Made by a program: the position numbers and the translations under genes | Shown: positions 24,939 to 33,330 of the stretch, in pieces | How the letters are laid out: the number at the start of each line of letters is the position of its first letter | Position numbering within the stretch: position 1 is the stretch's first letter | Assembly: GCF_007625205.1 (NCBI RefSeq) | Contig: NZ_VMNI01000001.1 | Location: 81,289-145,288 of the forward strand | From: Denitromonas ohlonensis | Lineage (GTDB): Bacteria > Pseudomonadota > Gammaproteobacteria > Burkholderiales > Rhodocyclaceae | Reading direction: 5' to 3' | Length of the DNA stretch: 64,000 nt | Notes under the pieces: generated by a model | Seen by the model: only the letters and a program-made list of their open reading frames with translations | Databases searched by the model: none | Told to the model about the DNA's origin: nothing

Positions 24939-25568
24939 ATGCATATCGAACCCGGCATGCTCGCGCAAGCCAAGATCCTCTTCGCCTCCGTATCGGCCAG
25001 CGGCGTTCTCGCCGCCCATGCCATCGTACTTTTCAGACAGCCCGCACTGATCCTGCGCACCGTGCTGGCGGCCGTGTTCTTCTCGCTCTTCATGCAGAGC
25101 TTCCACCTGCCGGTCGGCCCGTCCGAGCTGCACTTCGTCGGCGCCATGCCGATCTACCTGACCCTCGGCTTCGTGCCAACCCTGCTCGGGTTCGGCCTCG
25201 GCCTGCTGGTACAGGGCCTGCTGTTTGAACCCACCGACCTGCTGCACCTGGGCGTCAACACCCTGTCGCTGGCCGTGCCGCTGATGGTGCTGCATCACAC
25301 CGTCGGCAAGCGCATCCAGACACTGAGCATCGCCAACATCCTCAAACTCGACGCCCTCTACTACACCGGCGTCACCGTCATGGTCGGCTTCTGGCTCATG
25401 CTGGGCGAAGTGGCCACGCCGCTGGCCGCCTGGGCCACGTTTGCCTCGTCCTACCTGGCCATCGTTGCCATCGAACCGCTGCTCACGCTGGCCACCGTGC
25501 GCCTGCTGAAACGCCACGCCGACCGTCCGGCGATGCGCCTGTGCTTCGATCTGGCGGGTCGCACATGA
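24939..25568 (+). CDS. CbiM-like energy-coupling-factor cobalt transporter permease
   Basis: A 209-residue membrane protein with about six helices, related to CbiM/NikM substrate-binding permeases. The N-terminus MHIEPG resembles the metal-binding MHIMEG that loops into the CbiM site, and LPVGPSELHFVGAMPIYL corresponds to the family GPTSxHL block. No cbiN, cbiQ or cbiO partner follows; the next gene is cbiF. It may be a solitary cobalt importer or use a shared ECF module elsewhere. GGAGT precedes the ATG; its stop overlaps the cbiF start (ATGA). Confidence 0.85.
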   Translation: MHIEPGMLAQAKILFASVSASGVLAAHAIVLFRQPALILRTVLAAVFFSLFMQSFHLPVGPSELHFVGAMPIYLTLGFVPTLLGFGLGLLVQGLLFEPTDLLHLGVNTLSLAVPLMVLHHTVGKRIQTLSIANILKLDALYYTGVTVMVGFWLMLGEVATPLAAWATFASSYLAIVAIEPLLTLATVRLLKRHADRPAMRLCFDLAGRT

Positions 25569-26359
25569 GTGGAACGGTATGGTTCGTCGGCGCCGGTCCG
25601 GGTGACCCGGACCTGATCACCGTCAAGGGCCGCAGCCTGCTCGAACAGGCCGGCGCGGTGCTTTACGCCGGCTCACTGGTCGACCGCGCGGCCACCCGCT
25701 TCACGCCCGCCGGCTGCGAGATCCGCGACTCCAAGGGCATGACGCTGGAGCAGATCTGCGCCTGGCTGATCGACGCCGCCGCACGCCATCCCGTGGTGGT
25801 GCGCCTGCAGACCGGCGACCCCGGCCTGTACGGCGCGCTCACCGAAATGACCCGCCCGCTCGACGCCGCTGCCGTGCCCTGGGCGGTGGTGCCGGGCGTG
25901 TCCTCGGCCATGGCCTCGGCCGCGGCCGCCGGCGAGACGCTGACCCTGCCGGAAGTGACGCAGACGGTGATCCTCACCCGCGTGGCCGGGCGCACACCCA
26001 TGCCCGCGGGCGAAGACCTCGCCGCGCTGGCCGCGCACCGCAGCACGCTGTGCATTTTCCTGTCGATCACCTTGCTCGACACCGTGCAGGCCGAGCTACG
26101 CGCCGCCGGCTGGCCGGAGGACGCGCCCATCGTGGTGGTGCAGAAGGCCAGCTGGCCGGGCGCCGAGCAGATCGTGCGCGGTACGCTGTCCGACATCGCC
26201 ACCCGCTGCGCCGAGGCCGGCATCACCAGCCAGGCCATGATCATCGCCAGCCCCGCGCTGGGCGCCCGCCACTGGCCCGACATCGCCCGCAGCAAGCTCT
26301 ACGACCCCAGCTTCAGCCACCGCTTCCGCCGCGCCAGCGCGGCCGAGGACACCCCATGA
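25565..26359 (+). CDS. cbiF: Cobalt-precorrin-4/precorrin-4 C11-methyltransferase
   Basis: SAM-dependent tetrapyrrole methylase of 264 residues. It has the N-terminal VWFVGAGPGDPDLITVKG, VLYAGSLVDRA, the RLQTGDPGLYGALTEM motif and VVPGVSSAMASAAAAG, diagnostic for CobM/CbiF. It methylates C11 prior to ring-A lactone opening by CbiG. Start and stop both overlap neighbours by the ATGA arrangement, indicating translational coupling. Confidence 0.95.
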   Translation: MSGTVWFVGAGPGDPDLITVKGRSLLEQAGAVLYAGSLVDRAATRFTPAGCEIRDSKGMTLEQICAWLIDAAARHPVVVRLQTGDPGLYGALTEMTRPLDAAAVPWAVVPGVSSAMASAAAAGETLTLPEVTQTVILTRVAGRTPMPAGEDLAALAAHRSTLCIFLSITLLDTVQAELRAAGWPEDAPIVVVQKASWPGAEQIVRGTLSDIATRCAEAGITSQAMIIASPALGARHWPDIARSKLYDPSFSHRFRRASAAEDTP

Positions 26360-27234
26360 ACGACACCACCGTCCTGCTCGTCGGCCACGGCTCGCGCAAC
26401 CCGGCCGGCAATACCGAAATCGAACGCTTCGCCGCGCAGTGGCGCGCCCGCCGGCCCGACTGGCGCATTGAGGTGTGCTTCATCGAGTACGCCGAGGTGC
26501 TACTCGATGCCGGTCTCGACCGCGCCGCGCACAATGCCCGCCGCGTCATCACCCTGCCCTTCATCCTCAACGCCGCCGGCCATGTGAAGATGGAGCTGCC
26601 CGCCGCCATCGAACGCGCCCGGCAGCGCCACCGGGGCGTGCATTTCGCCTGCGCGCGCCACCTCGGCATGGGCCGCGAGATCCTCGGCGTGCTGCAAGCC
26701 CAGCTCGACCGCCTGATGGCCGAACTGCACCACCCCGATCCGCGCACCACCGGCGTCATTCTGCTCGGCCGCGGCTCATCCGACGCCGGCGCCAACGGCG
26801 AGCTGGCCAAGCTGGCGCGCTGGCTGTTCGAGGACAGCGACCACGACCTGGTCGACCTGGCCTTCACCAGCATCACCTGGCCCCGGCTGGAATCCGTGGT
26901 GCAACGCCAGGTGCGCCTGGGCATGTCGCAGATCGCCATCGTGCCGGTGTACCTGTTCAGCGGCGTGCTGATGGACCGCATCGGCGCGCAGCTCGTCCGC
27001 CTGCGCCAGCAATACCCCGACGTCGCCTTCGCGCTCGGCGGCGCCTTCGGCTTCGACGCCGGCGTGTTCGACCTGGTCGACGCCCGCGCCCTCGGCGCCG
27101 GGGCCACCGAAGGCGGCCTGCTCGAATGCGACGGCTGCAAATACCGCCTCGCCGCCGAAGCCGAGCATCTGCACGACCACAGCCATACCCACACCGGCCA
27201 CGGTCACGACCATCACCACCACGCACACGCCTGA
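26356..27234 (+). CDS. cbiX: Sirohydrochlorin cobaltochelatase CbiX, long form
   Basis: Inserts Co2+ into sirohydrochlorin at the entry of the cobalt-early (anaerobic) corrin pathway. The 292-residue protein has two chelatase halves: VLLVGHGSRNPAGNTE at the N-terminus with its metal histidine, a second histidine in NAAGHVKMEL, then ILLGRGSSDAGANGEL in the duplicated half. The tail carries a CDGC motif and about a dozen histidines alternating with D/T/G (EHLHDHSHTHTGHGHDHHHHAHA), likely for cobalt storage or delivery. Overlaps the cbiF stop (ATGA). Confidence 0.95.
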   Translation: MNDTTVLLVGHGSRNPAGNTEIERFAAQWRARRPDWRIEVCFIEYAEVLLDAGLDRAAHNARRVITLPFILNAAGHVKMELPAAIERARQRHRGVHFACARHLGMGREILGVLQAQLDRLMAELHHPDPRTTGVILLGRGSSDAGANGELAKLARWLFEDSDHDLVDLAFTSITWPRLESVVQRQVRLGMSQIAIVPVYLFSGVLMDRIGAQLVRLRQQYPDVAFALGGAFGFDAGVFDLVDARALGAGATEGGLLECDGCKYRLAAEAEHLHDHSHTHTGHGHDHHHHAHA

Positions 27235-27238
27235 GCCC

Positions 27239-27913
27239 ATGACCGCCAACACCGTTACCGAACAGCTCACCGCCGCCGGCCGCGCCATCGAGCACGACTC
27301 GTTCTCGATCATCGACGCCGAGGTCGGCCCGCACGCCTACCGCGCCGACCAGTGGCCGGTGGTGCGCCGCATGATCCACGCCAATGCCGATTTCGACTTC
27401 AACGGGCTGACCGACTTCCACCCCCAGGCCACCGACGCCGCGCTGGCCGCCATGCTCGGCGGCGCCAGCCGCATCGTCGCCGACGTGGAGATGATCTGCG
27501 TCGGCCTGTCGGCCAGCCGGCTGGCGCACTTCGGCCTTGGCACCCACCAGTTCATCTCCGACGACGACGTCATCGCCCGCGCCCGCGCGGAAGACACCAC
27601 CCGCGCCGTGCAGGCCATGCGCAAGGCGCACCGGCTCGGCCTGCTCGACGGCGCCATCGTCGGCATCGGCAACGCACCCACCGCGCTGATCGAGGTCGTG
27701 CGCCTGATCCGCGACGAAGGCGCCCGGCCGGCGCTGGTGGTCGGCATGCCGGTCGGCTTCGTCTCGGCGGCCGAATCCAAGGACTTGATGGCCGAACTGA
27801 CCGAGGTGCCGTGGATCGTTATCCGCGGCCGCAAGGGCGGCTCGACCCTGGTGGTGGCGGCGATTCACGCCCTGCTCGGTCTGGCTGAAGCGCGCCAGCG
27901 CGAGGCGGCCTGA
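27239..27913 (+). CDS. cbiC: (Cobalt-)precorrin-8 methylmutase CbiC/CobH
   Basis: Moves the C11 methyl group to C12, forming (hydrogeno/cob)yrinate. The 224-residue protein has IEHDSFSIIDAEVG, the conserved histidine in VVRRMIHANADFDF near residue 47, VADVEMICVGLS and the C-terminal GMPVGFVSAAESKD and RKGGSTLVVAAIHALL. Length is normal. Four bases separate it from cbiX and seven from cbiD. Confidence 0.95.
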   Translation: MTANTVTEQLTAAGRAIEHDSFSIIDAEVGPHAYRADQWPVVRRMIHANADFDFNGLTDFHPQATDAALAAMLGGASRIVADVEMICVGLSASRLAHFGLGTHQFISDDDVIARARAEDTTRAVQAMRKAHRLGLLDGAIVGIGNAPTALIEVVRLIRDEGARPALVVGMPVGFVSAAESKDLMAELTEVPWIVIRGRKGGSTLVVAAIHALLGLAEARQREAA

Positions 27914-27920
27914 TCCGCCG

Positions 27921-29069
27921 ATGAGTGGCCACACGCTCCCCGACAAGGTCCGCAAGGGCGACGCCAGGCGCGACCGCGGCAACCGCACGGGCTTTTCCAC
28001 CGGCGCCAATTCAGCCGCCGCGGCGGTGGCGGCCACGCTCGGCCTGGTGCGCGGCGCCGTGCCGGCGGAAGTCGAGACCGTGCTGCCCAACACCCGGCAC
28101 GTGGTGTTCAAGATCACCGACGGGCGCACCGACGGACGCACCGCCCACGCGGTCAGCATCAAGGACGCCGGCGACGACCCCGACGCCACCCATGGCGCGC
28201 ACCTGACCGCCGACGTGCGCCGCATCCCAGGCGGCGGTGGCGAAATCATCCTCAAGGGCGGCCCCGGCGTGGGCGTGGTGACCATGCCCGGCCTCGGGCT
28301 CGACGTGGGTGGCCCGGCCATCAACCCGGTGCCCCGGCGCAACATCGTCGAAAACGTGATGGCCGCCGGCGCCCCCATCCTCGCCGCCGGCGACGCGCTG
28401 GAAGTCACCCTCTCCGTGCCCGGCGGCGAGGAGATGGCCAAGAAGACGCTCAACGCGCGGCTCGGCATCCTCGGCGGCATCTCGATTCTGGGCACCACCG
28501 GCATCGTGCGCCCCTACTCCACCGCCGCCTTCCGCGCCAGCGTGATCCAGGCGGTGGACGTGGCCGCCAACCAGGGCCAGACCACCGTAGTGTTCACCAC
28601 CGGCGGGCGCACCGAAAAATGCGCCATGCGCGAATTCCCCGACCTCGCCGAAGCCTGTTTCGTGCAGATGGGCGACTTCGTCAAGGCCGCCTTCACCACT
28701 GCGGTCAAGCAAGGCATGCAGCACATCATCGTCGGCGCCATGGTCGGCAAGCTCACCAAGATCGGCCAGGGCCTGTCGGTGACCCACGCCTGGCGCGAGG
28801 AGATCGACCGCGAGCTGATCGCCAGCGCCGCCATCGAAGTCGGCGCGCCGGCCGATCTGGTCGAAGAGATCCGCGCCGCCGAAACCGCCCGCTTCGCCGC
28901 CGAACGCCTCGCCGAGCTGGGCCTGGCGGTGGCCTTCCACCGTGCGCTGGCGGCGCGCGCCATCCGCAGCCTGCGCGAACGCTACCCCGGCCCGCACCAG
29001 CTCACCGTGCTGGCCTGCAATTTCGAGGGCAAACCCATCGTCACCGTGAAGGAAGAAGACATTGTCTGA
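27921..29069 (+). CDS. cbiD: Cobalt-precorrin-5B (C1)-methyltransferase CbiD
   Basis: Methylates C1 of cobalt-precorrin-5B and is a hallmark of the anaerobic pathway. The 382-residue protein has the family opening RTGFSTGANSAAAAVAATLG, GPGVGVVTMPGLGLDVGGPAINPVPR, LGILGGISILGTTGIVRPYS and MVGKLTKIGQGLSVTHA. It is intact and of usual length. Its stop overlaps the TTG start of cbiET. Presence of CbiD with CbiX and CbiG identifies the cobalt-early route. Confidence 0.96.
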   Translation: MSGHTLPDKVRKGDARRDRGNRTGFSTGANSAAAAVAATLGLVRGAVPAEVETVLPNTRHVVFKITDGRTDGRTAHAVSIKDAGDDPDATHGAHLTADVRRIPGGGGEIILKGGPGVGVVTMPGLGLDVGGPAINPVPRRNIVENVMAAGAPILAAGDALEVTLSVPGGEEMAKKTLNARLGILGGISILGTTGIVRPYSTAAFRASVIQAVDVAANQGQTTVVFTTGGRTEKCAMREFPDLAEACFVQMGDFVKAAFTTAVKQGMQHIIVGAMVGKLTKIGQGLSVTHAWREEIDRELIASAAIEVGAPADLVEEIRAAETARFAAERLAELGLAVAFHRALAARAIRSLRERYPGPHQLTVLACNFEGKPIVTVKEEDIV

Positions 29070-30339
29070 ACACTGCACCCTCATCGGCATCCTCGACGAC
29101 GGCTGGGCCGGCCTGTCCGACACCGCCCGCCAACGCCTCGCCACGGCTGGCCTCGTCATCGGCGCCGGCCGCACGCTGGCCCTGCTCGAGCGCCACCTGT
29201 CCGGCACCGCCAGCGTACGCCCCATGGACGGTGCGCTGGGCAAGGTGCCCGAGTGGATCGCGCAGGCCCACGCCGACGGCCTGAGCACCGTCGTACTCGC
29301 CACCGGCGACCCGCTGTGCCACGGCATGGCGAGTTTTCTGGTGCGCAAGCTCGGCGCCGCGGCGGTGGCCGTGCTGCCCGCGCCGTCCACCTTGCAACTA
29401 CTCTTCGCCCGGCTCAAGAAACCGTGGCAAGACGTGGTCATCGGCTCGGTGCACAGCAAGGACGCGGGCGAGTGGATGGCAGGCGCCACGCCAGATCACG
29501 GCCTCTACCGCCTGGTGCGGCAAGTCGCCGAGCACCCGCGCGTGGCCGCCTTCACCGGGCCGGAGAACAGCCCCGACCGCATCGCCCGCGCCCTACTCGC
29601 CGCCGGTTTTGAAGACGCGCGTATCAGCGTGGCCAGCCGGCTGTGCCTGCCGGACGAAGCCGTCTTCGCCGATCTGGCACTGGCCGAGGCGGCGGCCATG
29701 CGCTTTGACGATCCCAACGTGGTGCTGATCGAACGCGACTCGAATGCCGGGCGCTCCGTGTTCGGTTTCGACGACCTCGACTATGTGCAACGCAGCCCAG
29801 AAAAAGGGCTGATCACCAAGCTCGAAGCACGCGCCGTGTCGCTGGCCAGGCTCGGCCTGCGCGCCGACAGCATGGTGTGGGACATCGGCGCCGGCTCCGG
29901 CTCGGTCGGCCTGGAAGCGAGCCGCGTGGCCCGCCACGGCCATGTGTGGGCCATCGAGAAAAACGAGGCCGACGCCGCCAACGCGCGCGAGAACGCGCGC
30001 CGCTTCGGCGCCAGCAACTACACGCTGGTGCAGGCGAAGGCACCGGAGCAACTCGCCACCTGGCCCGACCCCGACGCCGTGTTCATCGGCGGCTCGGGCG
30101 GCGAGCTGGCCGCGCTGATCGCGCTGATCCTCACCCGCCTCAAGCCCGGCGGCCGCCTGGTAATGAACTTCGTGACCATCGAAAATCTCGCCACCGCCAC
30201 CGCCGCGCTGACCGCCGCCGGTGCGCGCTGGGACGTCACTCAGCTCTCCGCCGCCCGCAGCCAGCCGATCCTCGAAATGCACCGGCTGGCCGCCCAGAAC
30301 CCGGTGTGGATCGTCACCGCGCACAAGGAGTCCGCATGA
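29062..30339 (+). CDS. cbiET: Bifunctional cobalt-precorrin-7/6B methyltransferase CbiE-CbiT (CobL-like)
   Basis: Fusion of 425 residues. The N-terminal CbiE domain (about 1-210) is a tetrapyrrole methylase (LSTVVLATGDPLCHGMASFL) for C5. The C-terminal CbiT domain (about 235-425) is a Rossmann-fold methyltransferase for C15 methylation and C12 decarboxylation, with the SAM motif VWDIGAGSGSVGLEAS. Fusion is common (CobL) but separate genes occur in enterics. Translation begins at TTG 29062, just before the cbiD stop, with GGAAGAAGA upstream; no nearby ATG fits. Confidence 0.94.
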   Translation: MSEHCTLIGILDDGWAGLSDTARQRLATAGLVIGAGRTLALLERHLSGTASVRPMDGALGKVPEWIAQAHADGLSTVVLATGDPLCHGMASFLVRKLGAAAVAVLPAPSTLQLLFARLKKPWQDVVIGSVHSKDAGEWMAGATPDHGLYRLVRQVAEHPRVAAFTGPENSPDRIARALLAAGFEDARISVASRLCLPDEAVFADLALAEAAAMRFDDPNVVLIERDSNAGRSVFGFDDLDYVQRSPEKGLITKLEARAVSLARLGLRADSMVWDIGAGSGSVGLEASRVARHGHVWAIEKNEADAANARENARRFGASNYTLVQAKAPEQLATWPDPDAVFIGGSGGELAALIALILTRLKPGGRLVMNFVTIENLATATAALTAAGARWDVTQLSAARSQPILEMHRLAAQNPVWIVTAHKESA

Positions 30340-31199
30340 ACCCCGCCCAGCCCACCCATCACCCCATCACGCCTCACCCATCACCGCGCCCCATGGGGCG
30401 CCTCATCGGCGTCTCCCTCGGCCCCGGCGACCCGGAGCTGATCACCCGGCGCGGCTGGGCCGCGCTGCAGTCGGGCGCGCGCTGGGCCTACCCGGTCAAG
30501 CGCGCCGAGGAACGCTCCTACGCGCTCGACATCGCCGTGCGCGGCGGCCTCGCCGTGCCGGATGACGCCGTCGAACTGGTGTTCCCGATGACCCGCGACG
30601 CCGTCGCACTGGCCAAGGCCTGGGCGCGCGCCGCGGCGCGTACCGTCGAGTTGCTGGCCGAAGGGCGCGACGTGGCCTTCCTGGTCGAGGGCGACGCCTC
30701 CACCTACGCCACCTTCCGCCATCTGGCCCGCGCCGTGCGCGAGCTGGCGCCCGAAGTGGCGGTGGACACCATCGCCGGGGTCAGCTCCTTTGCCGCGGCC
30801 GCCGCCTGCGCCGACGTGGCGCTGGCCGAGGAAGACGAAACCGTCGCCATCATCCCCGCCGCCTACGGCGTGGGCCTCATCGACCATTTGATCGACGAGT
30901 TCGACACCCTGGTGCTGATGAAGGTGAAGCCGCTGGTGGACGAGATTCTCGACCTGCTCGAACGGCGCGGCCTGCTCGCCACCAGCTGCTTCATCGAAAA
31001 GGTCGGTTCGCCCGAAGAGCGGGTGGTGCACGACATCGCGCGCCTGCGCGGCGAGACGGTGAACTACCTCTCGCTGATGCTGGTGCAGAACCCCAAGCGC
31101 GCCCGCGGCGAACTGCGTCGCGGCTGCCGCAAGCGCGCCGCATCCGTCGGGCCGGCTTCAACCGGCCTGCCCACTCAACCCATCACCGAGGCGGGCTGA
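30336..31199 (+). CDS. cbiL: (Cobalt-)precorrin-2 C20-methyltransferase CbiL/CobI
   Basis: SAM-dependent methylation of C20. The 287-residue protein has GRLIGVSLGPGDPELITRRG, FLVEGDASTYATFRHLAR, DTIAGVSSFAAAAA and VLMKVKPLVDEILDLLE. ATG 30336 overlaps the cbiET stop (ATGA); an internal ATG at 30393, exactly at the beginning of the conserved part, is an alternative start, and the intervening residues are proline/histidine-rich. The C-terminal 30 residues (after RGCRKRAAS) are low-complexity and not family-like. Confidence 0.94.
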   Translation: MNPAQPTHHPITPHPSPRPMGRLIGVSLGPGDPELITRRGWAALQSGARWAYPVKRAEERSYALDIAVRGGLAVPDDAVELVFPMTRDAVALAKAWARAAARTVELLAEGRDVAFLVEGDASTYATFRHLARAVRELAPEVAVDTIAGVSSFAAAAACADVALAEEDETVAIIPAAYGVGLIDHLIDEFDTLVLMKVKPLVDEILDLLERRGLLATSCFIEKVGSPEERVVHDIARLRGETVNYLSLMLVQNPKRARGELRRGCRKRAASVGPASTGLPTQPITEAG

Positions 31200-31217
31200 A
31201 ACCCGCCCGACAAGAAA

Positions 31218-32000
31218 ATGACCCCACTCCCCTTCGCCAATGACCGCATCGCGGTCGTCTCCATCACCCGCCACGGCATCGCCCTGGCCGGCCGCATCAC
31301 ACGTGCCCTGCCCGGCGCCCACCTCTTCGCTCCGGCCAAGTTCCGCGACATCGCCGAGGCCGCCGCGCCCGGCAGGGCGGCCTGCTACGAGGGCAAGACG
31401 GCCGACCAGATTCCGGGCCTGTTCAAGGCCTTCGACGCTATCGTGGCCGTGGTTTCGCTCGGCGCCATGGTGCGCCTGATCGCCCCGCACCTGGGCGACA
31501 AGGAAAGCGACCCCGGCGTGGTGGCGCTCGACGAGGCCGGCCGCTTCGCCATCCCCATGCTCTCCGGCCACCTGGGCGGCGCCAACGCACTGGCCGGCGC
31601 GGTGGCCGAGGCCATCGGCGCGCAGGCCGTGCTCACCACCGCCTCCGATGCGCGCCAGACCCTGGCCGTCGACCTGCTCGGCCGCGAGCTGGGCTGGCGC
31701 TTCGAGGCCAGCAAGGCGGTGATCGTCAAGACCAGCGCTGCGGTGGTCAATGACGCGCCCATTGCGGTGGTGCAGGAAGCCGGCAGCGCCGACTGGTGGC
31801 GCGGCCACGCCAACGGCCGCAGCGGCGCCTTGCCCGGCAACATCCAGGTGGTCGAGCACATCGACGCCGTCGATCCGCAGCGCCACGGCGCCGTGCTGTG
31901 GATCACCCATCGCCACACCGGCGAGCTGCCCGCCGCGCTGTACACCGCCATCGCCGACCGGCTGGTGGTCTACCGCCCCACGCCGGAGGCGGCCGGATGA
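31218..32000 (+). CDS. cbiG: CbiG N-terminal and central domains (cobalt-precorrin-5A hydrolase)
   Basis: Opens the ring-A delta-lactone of cobalt-precorrin-5A and releases acetaldehyde. This 260-residue protein covers the CbiG N-terminal and middle domains (SITRHGIALAGRI, the conserved FDAIVAVVSLGAMVRLIAP and GVVALDEAGRFAIPMLSGHLGGAN). The C-terminal domain normally fused in CbiG (about 350 residues) is encoded by the next gene, whose start overlaps this stop (ATGA). The split is clean, between domains, with no sign of a decayed reading frame. Confidence 0.93.
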   Translation: MTPLPFANDRIAVVSITRHGIALAGRITRALPGAHLFAPAKFRDIAEAAAPGRAACYEGKTADQIPGLFKAFDAIVAVVSLGAMVRLIAPHLGDKESDPGVVALDEAGRFAIPMLSGHLGGANALAGAVAEAIGAQAVLTTASDARQTLAVDLLGRELGWRFEASKAVIVKTSAAVVNDAPIAVVQEAGSADWWRGHANGRSGALPGNIQVVEHIDAVDPQRHGAVLWITHRHTGELPAALYTAIADRLVVYRPTPEAAG

Positions 32001-32392
32001 AGATCGCACTCGGCCTCGGCTGCGACCGCGGCACCCCCTGGCAGACCATCGACGCGGCCATCGCCCAGGCGCTGGCACGCTGCGCTCTGAGTCATGCCGC
32101 CGTGGCGCGGGTGGCCAGCATCGACCTCAAGTCCGACGAGGACGGCCTGCTCACCGTCATCGCCTGGAACGCCTGGCCGGTGCACTTCTACCGCGCCGCC
32201 GAGCTGGCGCGCGTGCCGGTGCCCAACCCGTCGGACACGGTGCGCAAATACACCGGCACGCCGTCAGTGTCCGAGGCGGCCGCCCTGCTCGCCGCCGGCA
32301 CCACCATGCACGACCTCATCCTCGAAAAGCACAAGCTGCGCGGCCCCGACGGCCGCAACGCCACCGTTTCCATTGCAAGGATTCCCCAATGA
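31997..32392 (+). CDS. CbiG C-terminal domain/CobE-like protein
   Basis: A 131-residue stand-alone CbiG_C/CobE domain: IALGLGCDRGTPWQTIDAAI at the N-terminus, ASIDLKSDEDGLLTVI, and the conserved VPNPSDTVRKYTGTPSVSEAAALLAAG. In aerobic producers CobE is separate; here it sits directly behind the CbiG N-terminal gene and probably restores a two-subunit CbiG. It overlaps both neighbours by ATGA junctions. Confidence 0.93.
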   Translation: MKIALGLGCDRGTPWQTIDAAIAQALARCALSHAAVARVASIDLKSDEDGLLTVIAWNAWPVHFYRAAELARVPVPNPSDTVRKYTGTPSVSEAAALLAAGTTMHDLILEKHKLRGPDGRNATVSIARIPQ

Positions 32393-33330
32393 CCGCACCC
32401 GGAAAGATCATGCTCGTGGGCATCGGCCCCGGCCATGTCGAACACATGACCCAGCGCGCCCGCGAGGCGATTGCCGAGGCCGACACCATCATCGGCTACG
32501 TCACCTACATCCGCCTGGTGGCCGATCTCATCGAAGGCAAGGAAGTCGTCAAGAAGTCGATGACCGAAGAACTCGACCGCGCCATCGAAGCGCTGGCCCG
32601 TGCCCGCGCGGGCAAGAAAGTCGCGCTGATTTCCTCGGGCGATGCCGGCGTGTACGGCATGGCCGGGCCGACCTACGAAGTGCTGTTCGAGGCCGGCTGG
32701 ACGCCCGGCTTCGACATCGAAGTGGAGATCGTGCCCGGCGCCTCGGCGCTCAACACCTGCGCCGCGCTGGTGGGCGCGCCGCTGACCCACGACTTCTGCG
32801 CCATCTCGCTGTCCGACCTGCTCACCCCCTGGCCGGTGATCGCCCGCCGGCTCGACGCCGTGGCGGCCTCGGATTTCGTCGTCGCCCTCTACAACCCCAA
32901 AAGCGGCCGCCGCACCCGGCAGATCGTCGAAGCCCAGCGCCTGTTCCTGCGCCACCGCCGGCCCGACACCCCGGTGGCCATTGTCAAGTCCGCCTACCGG
33001 CCCAAGCAACGCATCGAGATGACCACGCTGGCCGCCATGTGCGAGGCCGACATCGGCATGCTGTCGACGGTGCTGATCGGCAACTCGGCCACCTTCATTC
33101 GCGACGGGTTGATGGTCACCCCGCGTGGCTATGCCAACAAATACGATGTGAGCAACGGCGACACCCGCGACGGCGAACAAGCCGGGCGCTCGCTGTCCAC
33201 CGGCCTGGCCGGCTGGCGAGACACCGTTCGCGCCAGCGGTCACAGCCCGGCGCAACTCGCCGCGCAGTATCAGCTTCCCGTGGACTACATCGAAGCGGTG
33301 CTCGCCGAAACCGAGCCCGAAGCCGCATGA
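32389..33330 (+). CDS. cbiH: (Cobalt-)precorrin-3B C17-methyltransferase CbiH/CobJ
   Basis: Ring-contracting SAM methylase. The catalytic part (residues 1-245) has IMLVGIGPGHVEHMTQRA, VALISSGDAGVYGMAGP, EIVPGASALNTCAALVGAPL and DFVVALYNPKSGRR, with FIRDGLMVTPRGYANKY at its end. At 313 residues it is about 70 longer than Salmonella CbiH. The extension (after YDVSNGD) has no cysteines and ends in a helix-turn-like QLAAQYQLPVDYIEAVL. Start overlaps the cobE-like stop; its own stop overlaps the ferredoxin-like gene. Confidence 0.94.
   Translation: MTAPGKIMLVGIGPGHVEHMTQRAREAIAEADTIIGYVTYIRLVADLIEGKEVVKKSMTEELDRAIEALARARAGKKVALISSGDAGVYGMAGPTYEVLFEAGWTPGFDIEVEIVPGASALNTCAALVGAPLTHDFCAISLSDLLTPWPVIARRLDAVAASDFVVALYNPKSGRRTRQIVEAQRLFLRHRRPDTPVAIVKSAYRPKQRIEMTTLAAMCEADIGMLSTVLIGNSATFIRDGLMVTPRGYANKYDVSNGDTRDGEQAGRSLSTGLAGWRDTVRASGHSPAQLAAQYQLPVDYIEAVLAETEPEAA

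Noticed and set aside
31218..32392. Split cbiG read as a frameshifted pseudogene
   Set aside because: Both parts are full domains with a coupled ATGA junction and the C-terminal part is a known stand-alone family (CobE).
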